Below are positions 1-8,225 of a stretch of 64,000 bases of DNA, in pieces. Every line of letters begins with the position of its first letter. Position 1 is the first letter of the stretch. The position numbers were made by a program, and so were the translations under genes. The stretch spans positions 682,001 through 746,000 of the forward strand of contig NZ_WUPT01000002.1 in NCBI RefSeq assembly GCF_009830125.1, given 5' to 3'. The DNA comes from Kangsaoukella pontilimi (GTDB lineage: Bacteria; Pseudomonadota; Alphaproteobacteria; Rhodobacterales; Rhodobacteraceae). A model generated the notes under the pieces. The model searched no databases. It saw only the letters and a program-made list of their open reading frames with translations, and had not been told where the DNA came from.

Positions 1-68
1 CGCATGGCGCCACGATGCGGCAATGGTTAATTTATTGCAACAATCAGGCAGTTGAATGCGAAACCTTA

Positions 69-77
69 TGTGGATAA
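69..77 (-). promoter_or_regulatory. DnaA-box-like 9-mer
   Basis: The minus strand reads TTATCCACA, an exact match to the consensus DnaA box, within GACTTATCCACA. The same 12-mer occurs once more at 45121-45132. There is no cluster of boxes and no AT-rich unwinding element, so this is not an origin. It could be a DnaA titration or regulatory site, or chance. Confidence 0.3.
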
Positions 78-116
78 GTCGCAACACAGCAGCCAATTCT
101 TGCGACACAAATGAAA

Positions 117-140
117 CGCGCCACCTCATATGGTGGCGCG
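117..140 (-). terminator. Hairpin downstream of cpaB
   Basis: A perfect 9-bp stem (CGCGCCACC / GGTGGCGCG) with a 6-nt loop lies 26 bases past the cpaB stop. On the minus strand it is followed by TTTCATTTG; on the plus strand by CTTTTCTT. It could terminate or attenuate the pilus transcript between cpaB and whatever lies beyond the window edge. Confidence 0.6.
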
Positions 141-165
141 CTTTTCTTCATGTGGCAAGTTTTGA

Positions 166-1005
166 CTAGTTCGTGCAGGGAATTTCGATCTGCACCGTCT
201 CGGTGCCCCGGCGGTGCCGGATGTAGCACTTCTCTTCCTGCGGTGCGACGACGACCTGCTTCTCTTCGATGTCGAGAAGCTGGTTCTGGTCGACCTCGAC
301 GAATTCCGAAACGGTGCCGTCATCGACACCGACCAGCGACAGCGACAGGCGTCCGCTGGATTGGGCTTGCGCCAGCGCCGCCACCTGGCGGGGCGTGATC
401 TCAACGGTCACCGTGCGTGCGACAACCGGGCTGGAGCGGTCTTCGTCGGCGGATTGGTTGATGCCGATGATCTGCATATTGGCGTCGATCAGGCGGGTGA
501 CCCGCGGTCCGCCGGGGAGTGTGCCGGTCCAGTAGACGTCGACGCGGTCACCGGGGCGCAGAAAGCCCGACACCCCCGATGTCACGTCGGTCTGGATCGT
601 GAAGGCGCGCATTCCCGGCGACAGGCGCGACGCGACGCCGGCATTCTCGCCGGGCTCAGTCACCTTGGCCGACAGGATCGCCTCGTCCTTTTCGATCACG
701 CGCAGAACTTCGCGAGGACGGCTTTCACCCTCGGGGAACAGCTGTTCCATGCTGACGAATGCGCCTTCGGGGATCGCTGCATTCGGCCAGCGTACTGCCC
801 TGACGTCCGCAGGCGTCAGCTTCTGACCGTAGTTGAGCCGCTTCTTCACGACGAAAACCTCGGAAGTGGGTACGATCGCTTTCTTGGCCTGTTCGGCCGC
901 GGCGAGCTGTGCCTGCTGCTGTCCGATATAGCCTTTGGCCATGTAGACGGCGCCACCGGCCAGCGCGATACCGACAAGAAGCACAAGTCCGAACACCAAA
1001 CGCAT
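166..1005 (-). CDS. cpaB: Flp pilus assembly protein CpaB (RcpC)
   Basis: A 279-residue protein with an N-terminal hydrophobic anchor (about residues 3-25) and a SAF-like region containing a 'LNYGQKLTPADVRAVRWP' segment, followed by an RcpC/CpaB-type domain with 'LRPGDRVDVYWTG'. CpaB proteins sit in the periplasm and join the inner-membrane Tad machinery to the outer-membrane secretin CpaC. The start is preceded by GAGAGGA. It lies downstream of three pilin genes on the same strand, the usual flp-to-cpaB order, but a hairpin follows instead of an immediately adjacent secretin gene. No prepilin peptidase (tadV/cpaA) gene lies between the pilins and cpaB. Confident family call; length is typical. 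Confidence 0.9.
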   Translation of the reverse strand: MRLVFGLVLLVGIALAGGAVYMAKGYIGQQQAQLAAAEQAKKAIVPTSEVFVVKKRLNYGQKLTPADVRAVRWPNAAIPEGAFVSMEQLFPEGESRPREVLRVIEKDEAILSAKVTEPGENAGVASRLSPGMRAFTIQTDVTSGVSGFLRPGDRVDVYWTGTLPGGPRVTRLIDANMQIIGINQSADEDRSSPVVARTVTVEITPRQVAALAQAQSSGRLSLSLVGVDDGTVSEFVEVDQNQLLDIEEKQVVVAPQEEKCYIRHRRGTETVQIEIPCTN

Positions 1006-1159
1006 GACAAATCCTCTCTCTTCAGCGGGTCTGGCGCGTCAAATGGCCGTGCCCCCAAGTCATTCTGTTCCCGGAGTGACCCAGGATTGTGGCGAAAGCG
1101 TGGATAGACCGTGAAGATCTCGTGCAGTGTTGCCGGACCCGGCCTGCATCGCTTCCGCC

Positions 1160-1348
1160 TTAGTAAGTTGTTGTGACCTTGCCGTCGTTCAGGTGCCCGC
1201 CGACGCCGGTCGCCATGTCGGATGCTCCGCTCGCGACTGACAGGATAACGGCCAGCCCGAGGCCGACGATTGCGGCTGTCAGAACAACCCAGTCCACCGT
1301 GACGGCGCCGTCCTCGCTTCGAGCGAAGGTGCGGATCAGTTTCTCCAT
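1160..1348 (-). CDS. Flp-type pilin (copy 1)
   Basis: A 62-residue type IVb (Flp) pilin-like protein: a short charged leader ending ...EDG, then 'AVTVDWVVLTAAIVGLGLAV', a single hydrophobic helix, and a C-terminus ending VTTTY. GGAG lies 8 bases before the ATG; an in-frame GTG just upstream is less likely. In Flp pilins the prepilin peptidase cuts after Gly and the mature chain normally has Glu5-Tyr6; here these are Asp5-Trp6. The middle and tail diverge from the two upstream copies, so it is an older paralogue. It lies between the pilin-pair terminator and cpaB, so it may have its own promoter. Confidence 0.8.
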   Translation of the reverse strand: MEKLIRTFARSEDGAVTVDWVVLTAAIVGLGLAVILSVASGASDMATGVGGHLNDGKVTTTY

Positions 1349-1472
1349 CACTCAATCTCCAATCTTAATGGACCGCGTGCGGTCCTAACCATCTCGTTCT
1401 TTCATTCGATTGTGGCCTGAATTTGGCGATTACTTGTAAATATCTTATGTAACCATCTGATAAAAAAGGAAA

Positions 1473-1494
1473 AGGCCGCGCCTGCGCGCGGCCT
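1473..1494 (-). terminator. Rho-independent terminator of the pilin pair
   Basis: On the minus strand a perfect 9-bp GC-rich stem (AGGCCGCGC / GCGCGGCCT, loop of 4) is followed by TTTCCTTTTTT, 27 bases beyond the stop of the second pilin. It separates the two near-identical pilins from the third pilin and cpaB, and could raise the pilin-to-machinery ratio. Confidence 0.85.
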
Positions 1495-1520
1495 AAGCCA
1501 AAGCGTAGTGACCGACCTGA

Positions 1521-1706
1521 TTAGTAGGTGGTGGTGACGCTGCGCTTCGCCAGGTGCGAAGAGATCTTGTCGGCATAGGCCGTGGTGCCGGCACCAACCG
1601 AGCTCATGACGGCGATGCCCAGGCCAACGATGGCGGCGGTGAGCACAACCCAGTCAACCGTGACGGCGCCGGATTCATCATTCAGGAAAGCGTTGAAGAG
1701 TTTCAT
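1521..1706 (-). CDS. Flp-type pilin (copy 2)
   Basis: A 61-residue Flp-like pilin with leader MKLFNAFLNDESG, then 'AVTVDWVVLTAAIVGLG' and the C-terminal VTTTY. It differs from the upstream copy by one residue (Asn9 versus Lys9), in the leader, so both would give the same mature pilin. The two genes nevertheless differ at about twenty silent positions, so this is not a fresh duplication and the protein is under strong purifying selection. A good terminator follows. Confidence 0.8.
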   Translation of the reverse strand: MKLFNAFLNDESGAVTVDWVVLTAAIVGLGIAVMSSVGAGTTAYADKISSHLAKRSVTTTY

Positions 1707-1728
1707 ATTTCAGTCTCCGATGTCGAAC

Positions 1729-1914
1729 TTAGTAGGTCGTGGTGACGCTGCGCTTCGCGAGGTGCGAAGAGATCTTGTCAGCGTAGGCAGTGGTACCGGC
1801 GCCTACCGAGCTCATGACGGCGATGCCGAGACCAACGATAGCAGCGGTGAGAACAACCCAGTCCACCGTGACGGCGCCGGATTCGTCTTTAAGAAAAGCG
1901 TTGAACAGTTTCAT
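1729..1914 (-). CDS. Flp-type pilin (copy 3, first in the operon)
   Basis: A 61-residue pilin identical to copy 2 except at residue 9. The start is set at the ATG of MKLF because GGAGGG lies 6 bases before it; an in-frame ATG four codons upstream overlaps that ribosome-binding site and is rejected. The mature N-terminus has Asp5-Trp6 in place of the usual Glu5-Tyr6. It is the promoter-proximal pilin, divergent from the lytic transglycosylase. Confidence 0.8.
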   Translation of the reverse strand: MKLFNAFLKDESGAVTVDWVVLTAAIVGLGIAVMSSVGAGTTAYADKISSHLAKRSVTTTY

Positions 1915-2135
1915 GTGTCCCTCCATTCAAGTACGCTCAGTTTCAGAACACCTTGACGACTGAAGGGACCGACCTCTCAACAACGATCCATTGCCGCCTT
2001 GGCATGAGGTGAATATGCGTGGTCAAATGGGGCGAGAGTTTGGCGTCCATCGTACAATTTTGTTGCCGAGGGGCTAAACCGCAGGAAAATCGTAAGTATC
2101 TGATAAATAATAATAATAAATATTCATTCCGACCT

Positions 2136-3134
2136 ATGAGAGCAGCAATGGGAACGAATTCGCAAGACTATCCGCAGAGCGTGCACAATATGCCCGATTT
2201 TCCGGACATGCCCGGCGCGCGTTCTTGGGGAAATGTCCGATGGAGCGGTAAACGCCCTGTCTTAATTGCAGGCGTGTTGGTGGCCGGACTGCTCGCTGCT
2301 GGGGGCGCGCCTGGCTCTGTGACACCCGCAGCCGCACAGGTTGCGCAGGAGGGGGGCGATTTCACCTTCCGCCGAGTGGGACCGCCGGGGCAGAGCGGCG
2401 GCAAGCGGATCACCGTCCAGATCGATCCCGAGGCCGAGGTCTTTCGTATCACGCCCGGTTCGACCACACGCCGCCCCGGTGACCCAAGGCCTGCCGCGGC
2501 GTTCCAACTGCCTGAGGGGCTCTTGCCGCAGGAGCCGGCCGAATACTCCTGGTATTGGGAAGTCGTGTCGCCCACCCTTGGTGTCGATCCGGCGCGGCGC
2601 TTTTCGGATGCCATTGCGGCCGTGGAGCAGGCCGGTATGCGTATCCGCACCCCCCGACTTCAGACATTGAGAGATATCGCCGACCGTCACGGCGTCGATA
2701 TCCTGACCTCGACCATCGGCACCGATGTTTCCCCGGCGCTGGTTCTGGCGGTCATCGCGGTGGAAAGCGCGGGGAGGGTCGAGGCGGTCAGCCATGCCGG
2801 CGCCCAGGGCCTCATGCAGCTCATGCCAGCCACCGCAGCCCGGTTCGGCGTCAGTGACAGCATGGACTCGCGGCAGAACATAAAGGGCGGCGTCGCTTAC
2901 CTGAACTGGCTGCTCAAGGAATTCGACGGCGACCCGATCCTTGCGCTTGCCGGCTACAATGCGGGGGAGGGCGCAGTGGCAGAACATGGCGGCGTGCCGC
3001 CCTATGCCGAGACACGGGGATATGTGCCCAAGGTATTGGCCGCCTGGACCGTTGCGCGATCGCTCTGTCTAACGCCACCCGATCTGGTCTCGGACGGCTG
3101 CGTCTTCGTCACCGCCCGGGCGGCGTCGCAATAG
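2136..3134 (+). CDS. Exported lytic transglycosylase (SLT domain)
   Basis: About 332 residues: a signal or anchor segment ('RPVLIAGVLVAGLLAAGG'), a low-complexity middle, then a C-terminal SLT domain with the catalytic Glu in 'LAVIAVESAGRVEAV', the 'GAQGLMQLMP' motif and 'LALAGYNAGEGAV'. It cleaves the glycan strands of peptidoglycan in the periplasm. Such enzymes often open the wall for pili, which suits its position beside the Flp genes. The start is uncertain: the sequence before 2136 is very AT-rich and looks like promoter, and starts at 2148 or 2190 are also possible. Confidence 0.85.
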   Translation: MRAAMGTNSQDYPQSVHNMPDFPDMPGARSWGNVRWSGKRPVLIAGVLVAGLLAAGGAPGSVTPAAAQVAQEGGDFTFRRVGPPGQSGGKRITVQIDPEAEVFRITPGSTTRRPGDPRPAAAFQLPEGLLPQEPAEYSWYWEVVSPTLGVDPARRFSDAIAAVEQAGMRIRTPRLQTLRDIADRHGVDILTSTIGTDVSPALVLAVIAVESAGRVEAVSHAGAQGLMQLMPATAARFGVSDSMDSRQNIKGGVAYLNWLLKEFDGDPILALAGYNAGEGAVAEHGGVPPYAETRGYVPKVLAAWTVARSLCLTPPDLVSDGCVFVTARAASQ

Positions 3135-3143
3135 GGCGGAGCG

Positions 3144-3875
3144 TCAGATCGACATCTTCTTGAAGATGCGCTCGGGAATCGCCCGGATCACGGTCATCAC
3201 CGGCCACCAGATGATCGGTGTGTAGATAACGTCGCGCTTGCGGTCGACCGCGCGGAAGATGTCTGAGACGATCTTGTCCGGCTGCGCAAGGAACGGCAGC
3301 TTGTCCAGCCCCCATGTCATCGCGGTGTCCACGGTGCCGGGTTTGACCGTCACCACATGCACGCCCTTCCGCCCAAGCCGGTTTCTGAGCCCTGACAGAT
3401 AGGCATGAAAGCCCGCCTTGGCGGCACCGTAGACATAGTTGCCCACGCGGCCCCTGTCGCCCGCGACCGAGCCCACGCCGACGACCGTTCCCTTCCCATG
3501 CGCCTCCATCAGCGGGGCGAGGCGGGTCAGGCATTCGGCGGGGCCAGTGAAGCTGTCGGTCACGGTGCCTTCGATCAGCGCGGGCTCGGCGTCAATCTGG
3601 TCCTGCGGCGGCATAGAGCCCACAAAGACCGCGACGCTGAAAGCGTCGAGCGTCCTGGCGCGCTCGACAATGCCCAGAATGCTCTTCCGGTCCCTTGCGT
3701 CGAAAGCAACGGCCTCTGCCACTGGTGCGCCACGTGCGGCGCAATCGGCGGCGCTGGCGTTCAGGTCGTCCAAGTCGCGGCCTGCAAGGATAACGCCCTC
3801 GCCGCGCTCGGCGGCACTACGGGCGAAGACGCGGGCGATGGTCGAGGTCCCGCCAAGGATTATCCAGGTCGTCAT
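3144..3875 (-). CDS. SDR oxidoreductase, DprE2-like epimerase subunit
   Basis: A 243-residue short-chain dehydrogenase: N-terminal 'TWIILGGTSTIARVFA' nucleotide-binding motif, a Ser in 'VGVGSVAGDRG', catalytic YxxxK in 'YVYGAAKAG', and a hydrophobic basic C-terminus as in DprE2. The ATG overlaps the stop of the upstream DprE1-like gene by ATGA. In actinobacteria DprE2 reduces the 2-keto polyprenyl-phosphoryl sugar made by DprE1, completing 2-epimerisation of ribose to arabinose. Sequence alone does not prove the substrate here, but the tight pairing supports a two-step epimerase. Confidence 0.85.
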   Translation of the reverse strand: MTTWIILGGTSTIARVFARSAAERGEGVILAGRDLDDLNASAADCAARGAPVAEAVAFDARDRKSILGIVERARTLDAFSVAVFVGSMPPQDQIDAEPALIEGTVTDSFTGPAECLTRLAPLMEAHGKGTVVGVGSVAGDRGRVGNYVYGAAKAGFHAYLSGLRNRLGRKGVHVVTVKPGTVDTAMTWGLDKLPFLAQPDKIVSDIFRAVDRKRDVIYTPIIWWPVMTVIRAIPERIFKKMSI

Positions 3876-5179
3876 GGCGCGCTCCTCAACTTCAGGCGTC
3901 GGACAAGGCTGGTCTGATAGGCGCCGTCGGAGTCGGCTTTGGTCACTTCCTTCAGCCATTTGCCGTGCTCGGGATACATGGCGCGCACCGCATCGCCGCT
4001 CGCCAGAGCATCCTTGGCAAGGTAAATACGACCGCCGGCCGCGACCGTGTCGCCTTCGAGCGCGCGGATCAGGCGTTCCGCCGCCGCGACATTCGGGAAA
4101 TCGACGGCAAGCGTGTAACCCTCCATCGGGAAAGACATGTAGCCCGCGCGCCCCGGACCCATCCGCTTCAGCACGGCGAGAGGCGAAGCAAGGCCCGAGG
4201 CTGCGATCTGGTCCAGCATCGCTTTCAGCGCGGGCGCCTGATCCAGCGGGACCACGCATTGGAACTGGTGGAAACCCTGCTTGCCGTAGAGCTTGTTCCA
4301 GTCGAGAATCTTGTCGAGCGGGAAGAAAAAGTCGTCGATCGGCTTAACCACGGTGCGCCCTGAATCCGGCACGCGCCGCCAATAGGCCGCGTTGAAGGCC
4401 CGCACGACTGGCGGCGACAGCGTGAAGGCGGGTGCGTTGAAGGGCACCCGTTTGCCGCGCTTTGCGGGTTTCACCAGCCCGCCGCCCGTCTCGGCCTCTT
4501 CCAGAATGCCACGGCCGAGGGCGGCGCCGCGCGCGGTGGCATCGATCCAGCCGACGGAATAGGTGGTGTCGGTCCGGGCGAACCGGTCGAGGAAATGGTC
4601 CCAGTTGCGGATGCGATGTTCGGTCACGATCATCACGTCGCCTTTGGCCTTGAGCATCTGTATCGTTGCCGACAGGACCGGTCCTGTTTGCCCCAGGCCG
4701 CCGACCGTCGCCTTGAAGAGCGCGCTGCCCGGCTTCACGGTTTTCGGGCCTTCGCGCGTCATCAGAACCAGCGATGTCACGTGCTGCCCGAAAGAACCCG
4801 CGCCGTGGTGGTTCTTGCCGTGGACATCCATGGCGATGGCCCCACCCACGGTGGCGAAACCGGTGCCCGGCATGACCGGCGGTAGCCAGCCTTTCGGCGC
4901 GAAGATGCGGGCGAGGTCGCCAAGTGTCGCGCCCGCCTCGACCGTCAGCAGGCCGCTTTCCGCGTCGAAGTCCAGAACACGGTCCAGCCGCGTCATGTCT
5001 ACCGCCGCGCCGCCGTCATTCAGACAGGCATCGCCATAGGACCGGCGCTGCCCGATGGCGGGCGCGGGCCGTTCGGAGGCCAGTGCGGCAAGGGTGCTTG
5101 CGCGCTCGGGCCGGGCGATCTCGCCCGTCGCGGATTCGACGCGGCCCCAGCCGCTGTATTCAACTGTTTTCCAGCGCAT
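3872..5179 (-). CDS. FAD-dependent oxidoreductase, DprE1-like
   Basis: A 435-residue FAD_binding_4 protein. 'GQRRSYGDACLNDGG' (residues 43-57), 'GTGFATVGGAIAMDVHGKNHH' (about 105-125) and 'GGRIYLAKD' (382-390) match the flavin and active-site segments of decaprenylphosphoryl-ribose oxidase. The Cys that benzothiazinones bind in Mycobacterium (Cys387, in a C-V-D-F-P context) aligns by eye with Ala358 in 'TLAVDFP'. The enzyme would oxidise the 2'-OH of a polyprenyl-phosphoryl sugar. Downstream is the DprE2-like partner; upstream, overlapping by 20 bases, a polytopic membrane protein. Confidence 0.87.
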   Translation of the reverse strand: MRWKTVEYSGWGRVESATGEIARPERASTLAALASERPAPAIGQRRSYGDACLNDGGAAVDMTRLDRVLDFDAESGLLTVEAGATLGDLARIFAPKGWLPPVMPGTGFATVGGAIAMDVHGKNHHGAGSFGQHVTSLVLMTREGPKTVKPGSALFKATVGGLGQTGPVLSATIQMLKAKGDVMIVTEHRIRNWDHFLDRFARTDTTYSVGWIDATARGAALGRGILEEAETGGGLVKPAKRGKRVPFNAPAFTLSPPVVRAFNAAYWRRVPDSGRTVVKPIDDFFFPLDKILDWNKLYGKQGFHQFQCVVPLDQAPALKAMLDQIAASGLASPLAVLKRMGPGRAGYMSFPMEGYTLAVDFPNVAAAERLIRALEGDTVAAGGRIYLAKDALASGDAVRAMYPEHGKWLKEVTKADSDGAYQTSLVRRLKLRSAP

Positions 5180-6185
5180 CTAAACTCTTCTTCGACTGTC
5201 TCTCGGCCCAGGGGAAGACCCCGAGGCCGATGGCAATGGCAAACCAGAGGGTGGTGACCCGGATGATGAGGGTGGCGGGCAAGGCGATCTCGAGCGGGAC
5301 ACCGTCGAGGACGAGAAGCGCGACTATGGCGGCTTCGGCCCCGCCCAGGCCGCCCGGCGCGCCGGTCAGACCGCCGGCAAGTGTGGCAAACACGAATATC
5401 GCGATGGCGGTGCCAAGGCCGATATCGGCGCCCATCCAGACCAGAAGCAGGTGAAAGGCCACCCCTTCGGCGGCCCAGCCTGCCACGCCGAGAAACGTCG
5501 CGACGACCATGGTGCCGGGCGAGGTAAAGCGCCCCATGGCGCGTGCGGCACGACGGACCCGAGCGAAAAGGCGGGGAAGGCGGCGCAAGGTCATGCCGTG
5601 GCCCCAAGCGGCGGCCTGCCGCAGTATCGCCGGGCGCGAGGCCATCCATGACAGGATGAGCGACAGGATCACCACGGGCATCGCGCCCGAGACGCCGGTG
5701 GTTGTAAAGGTCATCGCGATGGCCAGCAGGATCGCCATCGCGGCGAGATCCGACGCGCGGTCGACCAGCACGAGGGGCGCGGTGCGATCAAAGCTCCATC
5801 CCGCTTCGCGGCCGATCCAGCGCATCCGAACCAGCTCGCCCACCCGTCCCGGCGTGACCGACATGGCGAAGCCGCCCATGAAGTGCCTGAGGTTCTGCAG
5901 CAGCGACAGCCCGGTTCCGAGGCGGGACGAGAACAGATGCCAGCGCAGTCCGCGGAGCATGTAGTTCACAAGGCTCAGCGCCAGAAGCAGCACAATCTGA
6001 AGGACGGTCAGAGATGTGAGCGCGTCCAGAGTCTCGTCCCAGCCGGTGGCCATCGCGGTTCCGACAAGTCCCGCGAGCACGAGTAGAACGAGACCACCCA
6101 GCAACGCCATATCGCGCCGCCGCCGGAAGGGGGTGTCGGCGTTCTGCGCCCGCGCGCGTCGGGTGGATGTACTGCTCATGGCCAT
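5160..6185 (-). CDS. Polytopic membrane protein, lysylphosphatidylglycerol synthase-TM (UPF0104) family
   Basis: A 341-residue protein with about eight hydrophobic helices and a basic N-terminus. 'TPGRVGELVRMRWI' and 'GGLTGAPGGLGGAEAAIVALL' are signature segments of the MprF-flippase-like UPF0104 family. First gene of a three-gene operon with DprE1-like and DprE2-like enzymes, so a role as flippase or transferase partner for a lipid-linked sugar is a reasonable inference. It lacks the soluble aminoacyl-transferase domain of MprF. Confidence 0.8.
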   Translation of the reverse strand: MAMSSTSTRRARAQNADTPFRRRRDMALLGGLVLLVLAGLVGTAMATGWDETLDALTSLTVLQIVLLLALSLVNYMLRGLRWHLFSSRLGTGLSLLQNLRHFMGGFAMSVTPGRVGELVRMRWIGREAGWSFDRTAPLVLVDRASDLAAMAILLAIAMTFTTTGVSGAMPVVILSLILSWMASRPAILRQAAAWGHGMTLRRLPRLFARVRRAARAMGRFTSPGTMVVATFLGVAGWAAEGVAFHLLLVWMGADIGLGTAIAIFVFATLAGGLTGAPGGLGGAEAAIVALLVLDGVPLEIALPATLIIRVTTLWFAIAIGLGVFPWAERQSKKSLDALENS

Positions 6186-6278
6186 CCGCCTTCGGCTAGC
6201 GACAAATTTGGGCGGAAATATGAATTTGTTTCGGAAATCCGAACAATTCTTTCAGCGGGGTGCGACGGTCTCCCGTCT

Positions 6279-6569
6279 TCAGACGCTGAAGACGTCGGCC
6301 CAGTCCGGATGCTTGCGCCGCTCTGCATTCACGAACGGACAAAGCGGCACGATCTTGAAGCCGTTCGCCCGCGCATCCGCGACCAGATGCTCGGCCAAAG
6401 CGCGGCCCGCGCCCTCGCCGCGCATAGCGTCCGGTACGCCCGTGTGGTCCACGATACGCATTCCGGGCGACATGATCGAAAAGGTCATTTCCGCCTCTTC
6501 GCCGTCTTTCCGGATTACGTAGCGGCCTTTCGAGCCGTCGATCTCGGTCTGGATTTCGAACTCAGACAA
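6279..6569 (-). CDS. Small GNAT-like N-acetyltransferase (COG2388/YidJ type), TTG start
   Basis: A 96-residue protein with '[20 protein letters not shown]', the acetyl-CoA loop '[16 protein letters not shown]' and '[19 protein letters not shown]', typical of the minimal YidJ-type GNAT family. No ATG is available; the reading frame opens at TTG, which overlaps the last codons of scoB by 8 bases, indicating translational coupling at the end of the CoA-transferase operon. Substrate unknown. Confidence 0.8.
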   Translation of the reverse strand: MSEFEIQTEIDGSKGRYVIRKDGEEAEMTFSIMSPGMRIVDHTGVPDAMRGEGAGRALAEHLVADARANGFKIVPLCPFVNAERRKHPDWADVFSV

Positions 6570-7185
6570 TATTCGCCTCGGTCGCGGCGCGGATGTCGTC
6601 CTTGGTGACACCCGGCGCGCATTCGACGATGTGCAGGCCCTTGTGATCGACCTCGAGCACACCGAGGTTTGTGATGATCAGGTCGACAACGCCCTTGCCG
6701 GTCAGCGGAAGTGTGCATTCCTTGAGGATCTTCGACTCGCCGTGCTTGTTTGTGTGGTCCATGACCACGATCACGCGGCCCACGCCAGCGACAAGGTCCA
6801 TGGCGCCCCCCATGCCCTTGACCAGCTTGCCGGGGATCATCCAGTTCGCCAGATCGCCTTTTTCGCTAACTTCCATCGCGCCCAGAACAGCGGCCGCGAT
6901 CTTGCCGCCCCGGATCATGCCGAAAGACGTGGCGCTATCGAAATAGCTTGTGCGGCTCAGCTCGGTGATCGTCTGCTTGCCCGCATTGATCAGGTCGGGG
7001 TCCTCGTCGCCCTCGAAAGGGAACGGACCCATGCCCAGCATGCCGTTTTCCGACTGAAGCGTGATGTCCTTGTCGCCGACATAGTTCGCGACCAGCGTCG
7101 GGATGCCGATGCCAAGATTCACGTACATCCCGTCTTCAAGTTCCTGCGCGGCCCGTTCGGCCATCTGATTACGGTCCCAGGGCAT
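6562..7185 (-). CDS. scoB: 3-oxoacid CoA-transferase subunit B
   Basis: A 207-residue beta subunit with '[16 protein letters not shown]', the catalytic-Glu motif 'SENGMLGMG' and '[17 protein letters not shown]'. It transfers CoA between succinyl-CoA or similar donors and 3-oxoacids such as acetoacetate. AAGGAG precedes the ATG, which lies one base after the stop of the LOV kinase. Its partner scoA is on the far side of that kinase, an uncommon separation of two subunits that must form one active site. Confidence 0.93.
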   Translation of the reverse strand: MPWDRNQMAERAAQELEDGMYVNLGIGIPTLVANYVGDKDITLQSENGMLGMGPFPFEGDEDPDLINAGKQTITELSRTSYFDSATSFGMIRGGKIAAAVLGAMEVSEKGDLANWMIPGKLVKGMGGAMDLVAGVGRVIVVMDHTNKHGESKILKECTLPLTGKGVVDLIITNLGVLEVDHKGLHIVECAPGVTKDDIRAATEANIV

Positions 7186-7186
7186 T

Positions 7187-8224
7187 TCAGAGCTCCTTCT
7201 TTCGGGCGTTTGGTACGTCCAGTGTGATGACGGTGCCGACAGCGCCGCGACCCACGTTCAGCGTGGCGCCGATGCCTTCGCAGAGGCCAAGTACGATACG
7301 GCCGCCAAGGCTGTCGCGGCTGGGCCACTTTACATCAGCCGGAATGCCTATGCCGTCATCGGTGATCATGCAGCGGATGCCGTCGTCATTGGTTTCGGTC
7401 ACCCGCAACTCCACCAGACCTGTGCCTTGGTCGGCAAAGGCGTGCTGCATTGTATTCGTCAGGATTTCAGAGACGATCAGACCGATACGGACGGCGATCT
7501 CGGTTTCGACAACCACCGGCGCAACGTCGATATTCATCCGGACGCCGGCGCGCCCGTCGATATGCGACGTCGCCGCCGCCACCCGGCCAAGATACGAGCC
7601 GAGTTGCACGCGATCCGTATTGCCCCGCATCTGCGCCGCCGCCAGCTCTTCGTAGAGCAACTGAAGGCTCTCGATCCGGCGGGCGATGTCGTCGAATTCT
7701 TCCTTCGCGGTCGCCTCACGGGCCTTGATCCGGATCAGTCCAAGGATCATGGACAGGTGGTTCTTGACCCGATGCTGCACTTCGGAGATCAGCTCTTCCA
7801 TGACGGCGATCTTCTCGCCGGAGGGATCGGCTTCGACCTCGCGCTGCAGGCCGAGAAAATAGAGCGTCTCGTCGGTGTCTTCTTCGATGATCGGAGAGAT
7901 CAGTAGCGAATTCTTGAATTCGCTGCCATCCGCACGGTGATTGTTCAGAACGATCGAAATATCGAGGTTCTGCTCAATCGCGTCTCGCAGCGCCTGAACG
8001 TCCGAATCCTTGGTCGCCGGGCCTTGCAGGAAGCGGCAATTGCGACCTACCGCGCTTTCCGAGGTGTACCCGGTCAGCCTCTCGAAGGCCCTGTTGACGT
8101 AGACGATCGGATTGTCCTCGATCCTCGGATTGGTCAGGACCATTGCAACCTTGGACGACGAGAACAGGTTGATCGCGTCGTCGTGGCTCAACTCGCCGGG
8201 TTGGGCGCTAACCCTCCTCTCCAT
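7187..8224 (-). CDS. LOV-domain blue-light sensor histidine kinase (HisKA_2/HWE type)
   Basis: A 345-residue soluble kinase. Residues about 15-130 form a PAS/LOV domain with the canonical flavin-adduct motif 'GRNCRFLQG' (Cys63) and the flavin-contact stretch '[19 protein letters not shown]'. Residues 141-165 hold the phosphoacceptor segment '[16 protein letters not shown]' (His151), then an ATPase domain with '[11 protein letters not shown]' and 'ITDDGIGIP'. No transmembrane segment. The ATG is one base after the scoA stop, and scoB begins one base after its own stop, so the three are one translationally coupled unit. No response regulator is next to it; HWE/HisKA_2 kinases in this class often feed the general stress response. 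Confidence 0.92.
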   Translation of the reverse strand: MERRVSAQPGELSHDDAINLFSSSKVAMVLTNPRIEDNPIVYVNRAFERLTGYTSESAVGRNCRFLQGPATKDSDVQALRDAIEQNLDISIVLNNHRADGSEFKNSLLISPIIEEDTDETLYFLGLQREVEADPSGEKIAVMEELISEVQHRVKNHLSMILGLIRIKAREATAKEEFDDIARRIESLQLLYEELAAAQMRGNTDRVQLGSYLGRVAAATSHIDGRAGVRMNIDVAPVVVETEIAVRIGLIVSEILTNTMQHAFADQGTGLVELRVTETNDDGIRCMITDDGIGIPADVKWPSRDSLGGRIVLGLCEGIGATLNVGRGAVGTVITLDVPNARKKEL

Positions 8225-8225
8225 C

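Noticed and set aside
69-77. Replication origin
   Set aside because: A single DnaA box without clustering or AT-rich unwinding region.
1915-1926. Longer N-terminus for the first pilin (MEGH...)
   Set aside because: That ATG overlaps the GGAGGG site serving the next in-frame ATG, and the shorter form matches the length of the sister pilin.
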